Assembly (NCBI GenBank): GCA_030825115.1
Contig: JAPJQL010000003.1
Coordinates: forward strand, 124,001-188,000
Source: Lachnospiraceae bacterium
Lineage (GTDB): Bacteria > Bacillota > Clostridia > Lachnospirales > Lachnospiraceae
Direction of reading: 5' to 3'
Length of the DNA: 64,000 bases
Shown here: positions 16,312 to 24,764 of the stretch, in pieces
Layout of the letters: each line of letters starts with the position of its first letter
Numbering within the stretch: position 1 is the first letter of the stretch
Notes under the pieces: model-generated
Told to the model about the DNA's origin: nothing
Seen by the model: the letters and a program-made list of their open reading frames with translations, nothing else
The model's database searches: none
Translations under genes and position numbers: made by a program

Positions 16312-16950
16312 TCACCCGTTCCAATGCTTCCAACACCCCGGCTCATGGTCGTCCACGACGCCAACTGCCTGCAGGTAAGAATAGATCGTCACCGAGCCCA
16401 CAAACCGCATCCCCCGCCTTTTTAAATCCTTCGACACCCGGTCAGACAGTTCTGTAGTGGTCTTTGGCACACCATCCTGGTTTCTGACGATCTCACCGTC
16501 GGTAAAGCCCCAAATGTAGGCAGAAAAAGAACCGAATTCTTTTTGTATTTCCCCAAACACTCCGGCATTTAAAACCGCCGCCTGGATTTTCCTCCAGTTG
16601 CGGATAATCCCGGCATCCTGCATCAGAGCCTCCACCTTATCCTCTCCGTACGCGGCAATCTTCTCCCTGTCAAACCCGTCAAAGGCTTTTCGGAACGCTT
16701 CCCGCTTCTTTAGTATCGTGATCCAGGACAGCCCCGCCTGAAAACATTCCAACAACAGCATCTCAAAAAGCTTCTCGTCTTCATAGACCGGAACTCCCCA
16801 TTCATCGTCGTGGTAACGGATATAGATATCCGACGTTTCATCCACCCAGGAACACCGTTTCCCCGGTGCGCTCCCAGGCTCTTTCTGCCTTGCGTTTGCT
16901 CTCTGTTCCATCTCCTTGTCTCCCCGTATCTTCCGCCATCCCGGTCTCAC
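16312..16950 (-). CDS. tag: DNA-3-methyladenine glycosylase I
   Basis: A Tag-family base-excision glycosylase that removes 3-methyladenine from alkylated DNA. The conserved core runs from RCSW (about residue 33) through YHDDEWG, FEMLLLECFQAGLSW and RKAFDGFD, to the C-terminal VDDHEPGCWKH. The last holds zinc ligands, paired with the early Cys and His. The frame opens with GTG at 16950; the in-frame ATG at 16911 has AAGGAG directly abutting it, so the real start is uncertain by about 13 residues. It begins 10 bases after the ftsH stop on the same strand and is probably cotranscribed with ftsH. A hairpin follows. Confidence 0.9.
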   Translation of the reverse strand: MRPGWRKIRGDKEMEQRANARQKEPGSAPGKRCSWVDETSDIYIRYHDDEWGVPVYEDEKLFEMLLLECFQAGLSWITILKKREAFRKAFDGFDREKIAAYGEDKVEALMQDAGIIRNWRKIQAAVLNAGVFGEIQKEFGSFSAYIWGFTDGEIVRNQDGVPKTTTELSDRVSKDLKRRGMRFVGSVTIYSYLQAVGVVDDHEPGCWKHWNG

Positions 16951-16960
16951 GTCCTTAAGA

Positions 16961-18793
16961 TCAGGCGCGCAGGATATCCATAAACTCCTCGCCGGTAATC
17001 GTCTCCCGCTCCAGCAGATACGCCGATATCTCGTTCAGCTTGCCTGCGTTCTCCCTCAGGATGCCCATCGCCTTGTCATACTGTTCCTTTACGATCTGGA
17101 TCACTTCCTCGTCCACCAGACGCGCCGTCTCAGGGGAACACACCATGGAGGTGTCTCCGCCAAGGTACTGGTTGTTCACCGTCTCCAGAGCCACCATACC
17201 GAACTGGCTGCTCATCCCGTAGCGGGTCACCATCGCCCGGGCGATCTTCGTCGCCTGCTCGATGTCATTGGCCGCTCCTGTGGTGATCGAGCCAAACATG
17301 AACTCCTCTGCCGCCCGTCCGCCGGTAAAGGTGGCGATCTTATTTAACGCCTCCTCCTTACTCATCAGAAAACGCTCGCCTTCCTCCACCTGCATCGTAT
17401 ATCCAAGAGCGCCCGATGTCCTTGGAATGATCGTGATCTTGTGCACCGGGGCGCTGTTGGTCTGGCACGCCGCCACCAGCGCATGTCCCACCTCATGGTA
17501 GGCCACGATCCGCCTCTCATCCACCGATACCGCCGCATCCTTTCTCTGATAACCGGCTATCACGACTTCCACGCTCTCTTCCAGGTCTTCCTGCAACACG
17601 GTCTGACGCCCCTGCCTTACCGCACGCAGTGCCGCCTCGTTGACGATATTGGCAAGCTCCGCTCCGCTTGCGCCCGAAGTCGCCCTTCCGACCGCCTCAA
17701 AATCCACATCATCCGACAGCTTTACATTCTTTCCATGTACTTTCAGGATCGCCACACGCCCTTTTAAATCCGGCAGTTCCACCGGAACCCGGCGGTCAAA
17801 CCGGCCGGGACGCAAAAGCGCCTTGTCCAGGGATTCCGGACGGTTTGTCGCCGCGAGGATGACGACGCCCTTTTTTCCGTCAAAGCCGTCCATCTCCGTC
17901 AGAAGCTGGTTCAGCGTCTGCTCCCGCTCATCATTACCGCCGATTCCCCCGCCGTCACGCTTTTTGCCGATGGTATCGATCTCATCGATGAACACGATAC
18001 AGGGCGCTTTTTCATTCGCCTGCTTAAAAAGGTCACGGACTTTTGCCGCGCCCATTCCCACAAACATCTCTACAAACTCGGAACCGGAGATTGAGAAAAA
18101 CGGCACATGGGCCTCGCCTGCCACCGCTTTTGCAAGCAGGGTCTTACCGGTTCCCGGAGGTCCTACAAGCAGCGCGCCTTTTGGCAGGATCGCGCCAATC
18201 TCCGCATATTTGCCCGGGTTATGAAGGAAATCCACAATCTCCTTCAGCGCCTCCTTCGCTTCCTCCTGACCTGCCACATCGGCAAAGGTCTTTCCAGTCT
18301 CAGACTCCGCATAGATCTTCGCATTGGACTTGCCAAAGGTCATCGCATTGCCGGCGCCGCCCATCCGCTTTGCCAGCATCCGGCTCATCAGCTGCCCGAT
18401 GATCACAAACATGATGATCGGCAGAATCCATGTGGTGATAAAATTGAGGAGCGGGGACGCCTGGGTCGGAATCTCCTCCGTAAAGTCCACGCCCGCCGCA
18501 AACAAACGGTCTGTCAGGGTAGGATCCGGCCATTTTCCCGTCTTATATACGCCCTTTTCCCCCTCTGTGTTCTGAGCTACGAAGGTGATCTGGGTATCGT
18601 TCTGGGCAACCTGCTTTACCTGCCCGCCGTCTACCATATCCAGGAATTCATTGTACCCGACTTCCTTCACCTGGCGTTCCATCACCGACGGAAATACGAA
18701 TGCATTGAGCAGCATGGTGACCAGCATCACCACCGCATAATAATAAAGCCAGCTTTTCTTCGGTTTCCTCGGTTGCTCATCCTTTAATCCCAT
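16961..18793 (-). CDS. ftsH: ATP-dependent zinc metalloprotease FtsH
   Basis: A 610-residue membrane-anchored AAA+ protease for quality control of membrane and regulatory proteins. Two membrane helices (about 14-34 and 117-137) flank a short outside domain. The AAA module has Walker A GPPGTGKT (211-218), Walker B FIDEID (268-273) and the second region of homology ATNRPESLDKALLRPGRFDR. The protease domain has zinc motif HEVGH (433-437; HEAGH in most FtsH, still HExxH) and a downstream Asp ligand region (TTGAANDIEQAT). The C-terminus is short. tag follows 10 bases later. It is the upstream gene of a two-gene unit. The family normally assembles as a hexamer in the cytoplasmic membrane. Confidence 0.96.
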   Translation of the reverse strand: MGLKDEQPRKPKKSWLYYYAVVMLVTMLLNAFVFPSVMERQVKEVGYNEFLDMVDGGQVKQVAQNDTQITFVAQNTEGEKGVYKTGKWPDPTLTDRLFAAGVDFTEEIPTQASPLLNFITTWILPIIMFVIIGQLMSRMLAKRMGGAGNAMTFGKSNAKIYAESETGKTFADVAGQEEAKEALKEIVDFLHNPGKYAEIGAILPKGALLVGPPGTGKTLLAKAVAGEAHVPFFSISGSEFVEMFVGMGAAKVRDLFKQANEKAPCIVFIDEIDTIGKKRDGGGIGGNDEREQTLNQLLTEMDGFDGKKGVVILAATNRPESLDKALLRPGRFDRRVPVELPDLKGRVAILKVHGKNVKLSDDVDFEAVGRATSGASGAELANIVNEAALRAVRQGRQTVLQEDLEESVEVVIAGYQRKDAAVSVDERRIVAYHEVGHALVAACQTNSAPVHKITIIPRTSGALGYTMQVEEGERFLMSKEEALNKIATFTGGRAAEEFMFGSITTGAANDIEQATKIARAMVTRYGMSSQFGMVALETVNNQYLGGDTSMVCSPETARLVDEEVIQIVKEQYDKAMGILRENAGKLNEISAYLLERETITGEEFMDILRA

Positions 18794-18890
18794 ATTGTCT
18801 CCTCACTTTTCTTTCTGTCATCCCGGCCGGTGGTCCTGCCGGCTGTTCTATCTGCTATAGAAATAACTATATTATAGAAGAGTATACAAC

Positions 18891-18916
18891 AAAAGCGAGG
18901 GATTTTAAACCCTCGC
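18891..18916 (-). terminator. Intrinsic terminator of the amino acid transporter operon
   Basis: GCGAGGG (18895-18901) pairs with CCCTCGC (18910-18916), with an AT-rich loop. On the minus strand TTTTGTTG follows the stem. It lies downstream of the ATPase gene and upstream of ftsH. Confidence 0.75.
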
Positions 18917-18959
18917 CTGCTAAAAAATTTATAAACTCTTTCTAAAAACAGGAGCGCCG

Positions 18960-19706
18960 TTACAGTACCTTGCTCAGGAAATTCTTCAGTCTCTCGTTCT
19001 GGGGATGTTCAAAGAAATCTGTCGGATTGTTCTCCTCCATAAAATACCCTTCGTCCATGAACATCACCCTCGTGGCAACCTCCCTGGCAAATCCCATCTC
19101 ATGGGTGACAACCACCATAGTCATCTTCTCATGAGCCAGTTCCCGCATAACGCTCAATACCTCTCCGACCATCTCCGGGTCAAGGGCCGACGTCGGCTCG
19201 TCAAACAGCATCACATCCGGCTTCATGCAAAGCGCACGCACAATCGCGATCCTCTGCTTCTGTCCTCCGGAGAGCTGGCTCGGATATGCCTCTGCACGGT
19301 CGGCAAGTCCGACCCTCGCCAAAAGCTCCATCGCCGTAGCCTCTGCCTCTGCCTGGCTCTTGCCCTGCAGCTTCATCGGCGCAATTGTAAGATTTTTCAT
19401 GATCGTCATATGGGGGAACAGGTTAAACTGCTGGAACACCATTCCCATCCGCTGACGGTGTTTGTCAATATCCGTCTTCGGGTCTGTGATATCAATGCCC
19501 TCAAAGAAGATCTTCCCTGCCGTCGGCTCCTCCAGACGGTTCAGGCAGCGGAGAAAGGTACTCTTGCCGGAACCGGAAGGCCCCACGACAAATACCACGT
19601 CTCCTTCGTGGATGTCCACGGTGATTCCTTTCAGGACCTCCATATCCCCAAAGCTCTTCCCCAGGTCCTGTACCTGAATCAAAGGCTGTGTTGTATTATC
19701 TTTCAC
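18960..19706 (-). CDS. Polar amino acid ABC transporter ATP-binding protein (GlnQ type)
   Basis: A 248-residue ABC ATPase energising amino acid import. Walker A is GPSGSGKST (near residue 41), the Q-loop is MVFQQFNLFPHMT, the signature is LSGGQKQR, and Walker B is VMLFDEPTSALDPE followed by the His switch in VVTHEMGFA. These are typical of the polar amino acid (GlnQ/HisP) subfamily. Its start overlaps the permease gene by 11 bases, indicating coupled translation. The order on the minus strand is binding protein, permease, ATPase, then a terminator. The transported amino acid (glutamine, glutamate, cystine, arginine or another) is not deducible from these motifs. Confidence 0.93.
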   Translation of the reverse strand: MKDNTTQPLIQVQDLGKSFGDMEVLKGITVDIHEGDVVFVVGPSGSGKSTFLRCLNRLEEPTAGKIFFEGIDITDPKTDIDKHRQRMGMVFQQFNLFPHMTIMKNLTIAPMKLQGKSQAEAEATAMELLARVGLADRAEAYPSQLSGGQKQRIAIVRALCMKPDVMLFDEPTSALDPEMVGEVLSVMRELAHEKMTMVVVTHEMGFAREVATRVMFMDEGYFMEENNPTDFFEHPQNERLKNFLSKVL

Positions 19707-20397
19707 TTCTTCTCAACCTCCTCTCCAGAATCTGTACCAGTTTGGTAAATATCATAACCAGCGCCAGATAGATGAGCGCCACCGCGATCAGCGGCATAAA
19801 CGCGTCATAAGTACGGCTTCGGATAATATCGCCTCCCTTGGTCAGATCCTGCAGGGCGATATAACCGGCCACGGACGTCTCCTTGAGCAGTGCGATAAAC
19901 TCGTTGCAAAGCGCCGGAAGGACATTTTTAAATGCCTGCGGCATGATGATATACCACATGGTCTGGGCATAGTTAAAGCCCAGGCTGCGTCCCGCCTCAA
20001 ACTGTCCGGCGTCTATGGACATGATCCCGCTTCGGAATATCTCCGCCACATAGGCGCCCGAGTTAATGCCGAATGCCAGGATTGCCACAATCGTCTTGTC
20101 AATCTTGACCGAGCCAAACACAACAAAGTAAATGATCAGAAGCTGGACAACGACCGGCGTCCCGCGGATCACCGTCAGGTACAGGCTGCACAGCGCGTTG
20201 AGGGGTTTTAACTTTCCTGTCTTATCATGAGTGGAACGGACCGCCGCGATCAAAAGTCCGATCAGGATACCGATCAGTCCCGCAAACAGGGTTACCTTAA
20301 GCGTAACGCCCAGACCCTCCACTATGTATTTCCACCTGTTATCCGTTACGAAGTTCAGGATTAATCTGCTTTTTAAACTTTCCCACATGGTTATCAT
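19696..20397 (-). CDS. Polar amino acid ABC transporter permease
   Basis: A 233-residue inner-membrane permease of the HisM/GlnP family, with about five membrane segments. The N-terminal part GLGVTLKVTLFAGLIGILIG and the coupling-helix motif EIFRSGIMSIDAGQFEAGRSLGF (the EAA loop that docks on the ATPase) are diagnostic. The central VIRGTPVVVQLLIIYF segment is also typical. The protein probably works as a homodimer because only one permease gene is present. It overlaps the ATPase gene downstream and lies 24 bases after the binding-protein gene. Confidence 0.93.
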   Translation of the reverse strand: MITMWESLKSRLILNFVTDNRWKYIVEGLGVTLKVTLFAGLIGILIGLLIAAVRSTHDKTGKLKPLNALCSLYLTVIRGTPVVVQLLIIYFVVFGSVKIDKTIVAILAFGINSGAYVAEIFRSGIMSIDAGQFEAGRSLGFNYAQTMWYIIMPQAFKNVLPALCNEFIALLKETSVAGYIALQDLTKGGDIIRSRTYDAFMPLIAVALIYLALVMIFTKLVQILERRLRRSER

Positions 20398-20421
20398 CCT
20401 TATTTTCTATTTGAGCGCCGA

Positions 20422-21261
20422 TTACTCAGCGCTGATGTACTTGTCTACGATTGCCTGCAGTTCACCGGATGCCTTCAGTTCAGCGATTGCAGCGTTGATG
20501 CCGTCAAGCAGCTCCGTATTGCCTTTCTTAACACAGATTGCATATTCTTCCGTGGTAAATGCCTCGTCCAGGATCTTCAGACCCTCGTTCTCAGCTACAA
20601 ATACTTTTGCCGGCTCGCTATCAATCACAACGGCGTCGATCTTTCCCTGGCTCAGCGCCTGTACGGCCTCAAAGCCCTTGTTGTAACGCTCTGTGGTCGC
20701 TCCCTCTACATCCTCAACATAGATGTCGCCGGTAGTTCCCAGCTGTACGCCGATGGTCTTGCCTTCCAGGTCGTCCACTGCCTGAATCTCACTGCCTTCC
20801 TGTACGATCACCACCTGGGTAGCGGTTGCATACGGCTCGGAGAAATCCACGCTCTGTTTTCTGTCTTCTGTTATCGTAATGCCAGCAGCGCCAAAATCAG
20901 CCTTGCCGGAAGTAACCTCCGGGATGATGGAATCAAACGCAATATCCTCAACCTCGAAGTCCATGCCCATCTCGGTTGCGATCGCTCTCGCAATCTCCAC
21001 GTCGATGCCGACGATCTCGCCGCCGTCATGGTACTCATATGGCGGGAACTCTGCATTGGTAGCCATGACCAGCGTACCCTTGCTCTCTGTCGCCTCTGCT
21101 GCCTCAGTTGCCTCTGTCTCTGCATTGTTCTCTGCCGCTTCTGCCGCAGTGGTTGCTGCCTCCGTAGCTGCTGCCGTCGTCTCTTTCGTGCTGCCGCCGC
21201 ATGCGGTCAGAGCTGCGGTCATGCATACTGCCATTGCAAGTGCTAAAACTCTTTTTTTCAT
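20422..21261 (-). CDS. Polar amino acid ABC transporter substrate-binding lipoprotein
   Basis: A 279-residue lipoprotein anchored outside the membrane. The signal peptide ends at ALTACGG with the lipid-bearing Cys near residue 21. A long Ala/Thr/Glu-rich linker (about 25-62) follows, then a type 2 periplasmic-binding fold (SBP_bac_3). Its motifs are TNAEFPPYEYHDGGEIVGIDVEI-like opening residues, DFGAAGITITEDRK and VDFSEPYATATQV. The RK at the GxT/DRK site is where family members hold the amino acid carboxylate. It is the first gene of the transporter operon. The AT-rich region upstream has imperfect inverted repeats around a weak promoter, but no clear known operator. Confidence 0.93.
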   Translation of the reverse strand: MKKRVLALAMAVCMTAALTACGGSTKETTAAATEAATTAAEAAENNAETEATEAAEATESKGTLVMATNAEFPPYEYHDGGEIVGIDVEIARAIATEMGMDFEVEDIAFDSIIPEVTSGKADFGAAGITITEDRKQSVDFSEPYATATQVVIVQEGSEIQAVDDLEGKTIGVQLGTTGDIYVEDVEGATTERYNKGFEAVQALSQGKIDAVVIDSEPAKVFVAENEGLKILDEAFTTEEYAICVKKGNTELLDGINAAIAELKASGELQAIVDKYISAE

Positions 21262-21413
21262 AATAATTTCCTCCTCACATGCATATATTCATATATTAAC
21301 GAATATAATGCATAAATATAAAGTTGTTGACAGTTATACATTATAAAGGATTTTTCAAATTAATCAAGCCTAAAGTACATATTTCCAAGAAAGAATCACA
21401 GAAAGGAATCCCC

Positions 21414-22100
21414 ATGACCATCTATGTTCCGGCTGTCATCGTTGCATTTTTTGTCATTTTATCGGTTCTTGCCATCATCCTTGCCTTCGCCTATCTTCTG
21501 ATGCTCGAATGGAATCTGGCCAAAAGGCAGGTCCCGCATCACGATGACTTGACGGGGCTCTGCACGAGAGGCACGATCCGCACCCACATCTGCCACCGCT
21601 TAAGCCATATCAGCCGCCTGCAATGTGCAGAGCTGACAGCGCGCAGCAGCGATGCCTTTATCCTGCTGGATCTGGACTGCTTTAAGCAGGTCAACGATAC
21701 CTGCGGGCATCCCTCCGGCGACCGTCTGCTCTCCTGTATCGCGGAAGTTCTGCTTTCCAACACCCGCCGGTCCGATATCGTGGGCAGGCTGGGCGGCGAC
21801 GAATTCCTGCTTTTTCTGACCGGAGTCCCATCCGAAGCCATCGCCCGGAAAAAATCAGAGGATCTGCTTGACTCCATCCGGAGCGCCGCCGGACAAAACC
21901 CGCATTGGTCAGGCGTCACCGCAAGCATCGGCATCGCCCTTGCCCCCCAGCACGGAACCACGTTCGAGGAACTGTACTGCCGGGCGGATGCCGCCCTCTA
22001 TCACGCAAAGCAATGCGGTAAAAACCGGTACGCAATCTATGGTGAATCCGGCTGCCCTGCATATCCCTGCAAAAAAGAAGAGCCGCAAGGCCAATCCTGA
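21414..22100 (+). CDS. Membrane-anchored diguanylate cyclase (GGDEF domain)
   Basis: A 228-residue protein. One N-terminal membrane helix (about 5-30) is followed directly by a GGDEF domain. The active site GGDEF (127-131) is intact, as is the metal-binding Asp in LLDLDCFKQVND. RRSD (118-121) lies exactly five residues before GGDEF and forms the inhibitory I-site RxxD, so product feedback is likely. The enzyme makes cyclic di-GMP from two GTP. There is no recognisable sensory domain. The start at 21414 is preferred over 21324 because AAAGGAA precedes it and the upstream residues are not family-like. The type IV pilus ATPase PilB in this window has c-di-GMP-binding motifs, a possible target. 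Confidence 0.9.
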   Translation: MTIYVPAVIVAFFVILSVLAIILAFAYLLMLEWNLAKRQVPHHDDLTGLCTRGTIRTHICHRLSHISRLQCAELTARSSDAFILLDLDCFKQVNDTCGHPSGDRLLSCIAEVLLSNTRRSDIVGRLGGDEFLLFLTGVPSEAIARKKSEDLLDSIRSAAGQNPHWSGVTASIGIALAPQHGTTFEELYCRADAALYHAKQCGKNRYAIYGESGCPAYPCKKEEPQGQS

Positions 22101-22117
22101 CGATGCAGCTCTTCTTT
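22074..22117. terminator. Bidirectional terminator between the cyclase and HAD genes
   Basis: AAAGAAGAGC (22074-22083) pairs perfectly with GCTCTTCTTT (22108-22117). A-tract and T-tract lie on the outer sides. Confidence 0.8.
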
Positions 22118-22123
22118 CTCCTG

Positions 22124-22774
22124 TCACAATATCTCAAATACTTCCCCCGGATTGTCAACCACATACTGCGGATGATAGCTCTCCAGTTCTTCTCTGTCCC
22201 TGAATCCCCAGGTAACTCCCACGGTCGTCAGCCCGGCTCCCAATCCGGTCCGCATATCCGTGTCGGTATCCCCAAAATAAAGACAGTCTTCCGGCTTTTC
22301 GCCCAGCGCTTCGAGAATCCGGTATATTCCCGCCGGATCCGGCTTACGCGCAATCCCCTGCTGCTCCCCAGCCACGAGATTGAAATAGCCCCTGCCAAAC
22401 ACAGTCTCAATATTATCAACGGTCCGCTCATGCGGTTTGTTCGACAGCACTGCAATCTTGATCCCACGCTCCTTCATCGCCGCCAGCAGCTCCGGGATCC
22501 CGTCATAAGGCACAACCGCATCCATGCTGTGCTCCGCAAACAGCTCCGTATAGACCCGCAACCCTTCCTCATAATGGGTCAGGTTCTCATCCCCGGCATC
22601 CAGAAGCGCCCGCTCCACCAGCTTTTTATAGCCATCGCCGACAAATTTTTTGATCTTCTCCTCCCCGATGGCAGGATAGCCAAAATGCTCCAGCATCAGA
22701 CCTGTCGTAATCCGAAGCGCATTCAGCGTATTAAGTAACGTTCCGTCCAAATCAAAGATACAGCAGCGAACCAT
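22124..22774 (-). CDS. HAD family hydrolase, phosphoglycolate phosphatase-like (Gph/PpaX)
   Basis: A 216-residue cytoplasmic HAD phosphatase. Motif I is FDLDGTLLNTL, motif II is AVLSNKPHE, motif III is the Lys in ARKPDPAGI, and motif IV is YFGDTDTDMRTGLGAG. The GDTxTD form and the SNKP motif are typical of phosphoglycolate/pyrophosphate phosphatases (Gph, PpaX). The in vivo substrate is likely 2-phosphoglycolate from DNA repair ends or a related small phosphate, but this is inference. It has its own promoter (TTGATT/TATAAT) just downstream of the EamA gene. The gene ends at the shared terminator. Confidence 0.87.
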   Translation of the reverse strand: MVRCCIFDLDGTLLNTLNALRITTGLMLEHFGYPAIGEEKIKKFVGDGYKKLVERALLDAGDENLTHYEEGLRVYTELFAEHSMDAVVPYDGIPELLAAMKERGIKIAVLSNKPHERTVDNIETVFGRGYFNLVAGEQQGIARKPDPAGIYRILEALGEKPEDCLYFGDTDTDMRTGLGAGLTTVGVTWGFRDREELESYHPQYVVDNPGEVFEIL

Positions 22775-22817
22775 GATATTCTCCTATTCTGTGATGTTTT
22801 TCTTCAGTGCTGCCAAT

Positions 22818-22846
22818 ATTATACATCCAACGGCAGAGCCAATCAA
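22818..22846 (-). promoter_or_regulatory. Promoter of the Gph-like gene
   Basis: On the minus strand TTGATT (22846-22841) and TATAAT (22823-22818) are spaced by 17 bases. Confidence 0.7.
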
Positions 22847-22863
22847 GACTCCAGCCACGCATT

Positions 22864-23769
22864 CTATGATTCCTTCTTATCCACCGCAAGCAGAAAAATC
22901 GTAGAGATAATACACAAAAAGCCGATCAGATCCATCAGTCCGAAGCTCACATGCATCCAAAGGACGGAAAATACCGTAGCGGACACCGGTTCCACCGAGG
23001 CATACAAACTCCCCTTTTTCGGTCCGACAAGGCGGATTCCTTCCATATAGGAAGCAAATGCGATGACCGTGCCGATGATCACGATCACAGCCATTCCCAG
23101 GATCACCGTGGAATCGACAGTCACGGCAATCGACCAGGGGCGGAATACAAGGCACAACAGGACGCCGCCGATGAGCATTCCCCATGCCGTCACAACAGAA
23201 GAGCCGTATTCTCTCAGCATCTTTCCCGGCTGGACCGTATAGACAGCCAGCGCCACCGCCGATAAAAGCCCCCAAAACAGCGCTTGATCCGACAGCACCA
23301 TACTTCCCGGGTCCCCATGCGTGGCAAGGAGAAAAGTACCAAGCACCGCAAGCCCGATCGCCACCAGCTCATTCCATCTCGGAAGCTGCATATTCCGCAG
23401 CGAAATATAGATCAGGATCAGCACCGGCCCGATATACTGGAGCACCGTAGCCGTCCCCGCATTGGACGCCCCAATTGCGGTAAAATAAGTATACTGGCAC
23501 ATGGACATCCCCACGATGCCAAAGATCAGGATTCCCGCCGCATCCCTTTTCCAGATTCGAAAGACCGATTTGCCTTCCTTCAGATAACAGAGGAACAATA
23601 AGAGCAGCCCCGCGGTCAAAAGCCGGATCGGCACAAGCCAGTTTGACGTCAGCCCTTTCGTCTGCATCAAGAACTGGCCGCAGGTCCCCGAAAAGCCCCA
23701 CAGCGTTCCTCCGAATATCGTAAATAATGCTCCTTTTACATGATTTTTCCCATTCATAATCCTTTTCAT
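22864..23769 (-). CDS. EamA/DMT family transporter
   Basis: A 301-residue multi-spanning membrane protein with ten predicted helices in two EamA repeats, the usual length and layout of drug/metabolite transporters. The first repeat opens GALFTIFGGTLWGFSGTCGQ and contains the conserved FTAIGASNAGTATVLQYIGP. The second ends SLYASVEPVSATVFSVLWM, the typical EamA tail with a Pro near the end. Relatives export amino acids or their derivatives (YdcZ, RhtA, RarD-like), but the substrate here is unknown. The gene stands alone between the Gph-like gene and the divergent endonuclease IV gene. Confidence 0.87.
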   Translation of the reverse strand: MKRIMNGKNHVKGALFTIFGGTLWGFSGTCGQFLMQTKGLTSNWLVPIRLLTAGLLLLFLCYLKEGKSVFRIWKRDAAGILIFGIVGMSMCQYTYFTAIGASNAGTATVLQYIGPVLILIYISLRNMQLPRWNELVAIGLAVLGTFLLATHGDPGSMVLSDQALFWGLLSAVALAVYTVQPGKMLREYGSSVVTAWGMLIGGVLLCLVFRPWSIAVTVDSTVILGMAVIVIIGTVIAFASYMEGIRLVGPKKGSLYASVEPVSATVFSVLWMHVSFGLMDLIGFLCIISTIFLLAVDKKES

Positions 23770-23899
23770 ATCTCCCTCGTACAGGTAATTGCGAACCGAT
23801 ACCAGTTTATCATATCTTATCCAAAAAGTCTTCCTTTACTTTTTGTCCCGCTTGCGATATAGTGAAATCATAGTTTTATTATGATAGAAAGGAATTTTT

Positions 23900-24730
23900 A
23901 TGTTAACAATAGGATGTCATTTATCCTCTTCCAAAGGCTATCTTGCCATGGGAAAGGATGCAGTTAAAATCGACGCAAACACATTTCAGTTCTTTACCCG
24001 CAATCCACGTGGAGCTAAGGCAAAGGCGATCATACCTTCCGATGTGGAGGCATATCTTGCTTATGCCGCAGAACATGGCATCAGCCGGATTCTCGCCCAC
24101 GCCCCCTACACCTTAAATGCCTGCTCGGCGGACGAAGGGCTGCGGGACTTCGCCAGAGACACGATGGCAGACGACCTTGCCCGCATGGAATACACCCCGG
24201 GAAACTGCTACAATTTCCATCCCGGCTGCCACGTAAACCAGGGCGTGGAGACCGGAATCGCTTACATCGCGGCAATGCTGAACCAGATCTTAAAGCCGGA
24301 GCAGCGCACTACCGTCCTGTTGGAGACGATGTCGGGAAAAGGCAGCGAAGTCGGCAGGACATTTGAGGAGATTCGGGAGATTCTCGACCGGGTAGAACTT
24401 GACAGCCATATGGGAGTATGTCTCGACACCTGCCATGTCTGGGACGGCGGGTATGATATCGCAGGTCATCTGGACGAGGTCATCACAGAATTTGACCGGG
24501 TGATCGGACTTGACCGCTTAAAGGCAATCCACCTCAACGACAGCATGAACCCCCTCGGCGCCCACAAGGACCGCCATGCAAAGATCGGCGAGGGCTGCAT
24601 CGGTCAGGATGCGCTGATCCGGGTGGTGAACCATCCTGCCTTAAGGGACCTTCCCTTCTATCTGGAAACGCCCAATGAGCTCCCCGGCTATGCGGCCGAG
24701 ATTGCCCTGATGCGGGAGAATTACCGTTAG
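23900..24730 (+). CDS. nfo: Endonuclease IV (AP endonuclease)
   Basis: A 276-residue TIM-barrel zinc enzyme that cuts DNA 5' of abasic sites in base excision repair. The N-terminus GCHLSSSKGYLAMGKDA is the family start. The trinuclear zinc ligands appear in order: His and Glu of LAHAPYT, YNFHPGCH and LLETMSGKG, then CLDTCHVW, then IHLNDSMNPLGAHKDRH, and ETP near the end. AAAGGAA precedes the ATG, with a TTGCGA-type -35 upstream. The LUD-domain gene starts 34 bases later on the same strand, probably in the same transcript. Together with tag, ligA and uvrA it makes this window rich in DNA repair genes, though they are scattered and not an operon. Confidence 0.95.
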   Translation: MLTIGCHLSSSKGYLAMGKDAVKIDANTFQFFTRNPRGAKAKAIIPSDVEAYLAYAAEHGISRILAHAPYTLNACSADEGLRDFARDTMADDLARMEYTPGNCYNFHPGCHVNQGVETGIAYIAAMLNQILKPEQRTTVLLETMSGKGSEVGRTFEEIREILDRVELDSHMGVCLDTCHVWDGGYDIAGHLDEVITEFDRVIGLDRLKAIHLNDSMNPLGAHKDRHAKIGEGCIGQDALIRVVNHPALRDLPFYLETPNELPGYAAEIALMRENYR

Positions 24731-24764
24731 AAATATCCGCTATTTAAAAAAGGAGGAATGAGTA

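Noticed and set aside
21262..21340. ArgR-type boxes upstream of the amino acid transporter operon
   Set aside because: TGAAT and TGCAT half-sites exist in AT-rich DNA, but the spacing does not fit the ARG box consensus.
22784..22858. A 24-codon frame (GTG start) encoding a hydrophobic peptide between the EamA and HAD genes
   Set aside because: The same bases form a strong TTGATT-17-TATAAT promoter for the HAD gene, and there is only a weak ribosome site. More likely chance or a remnant.
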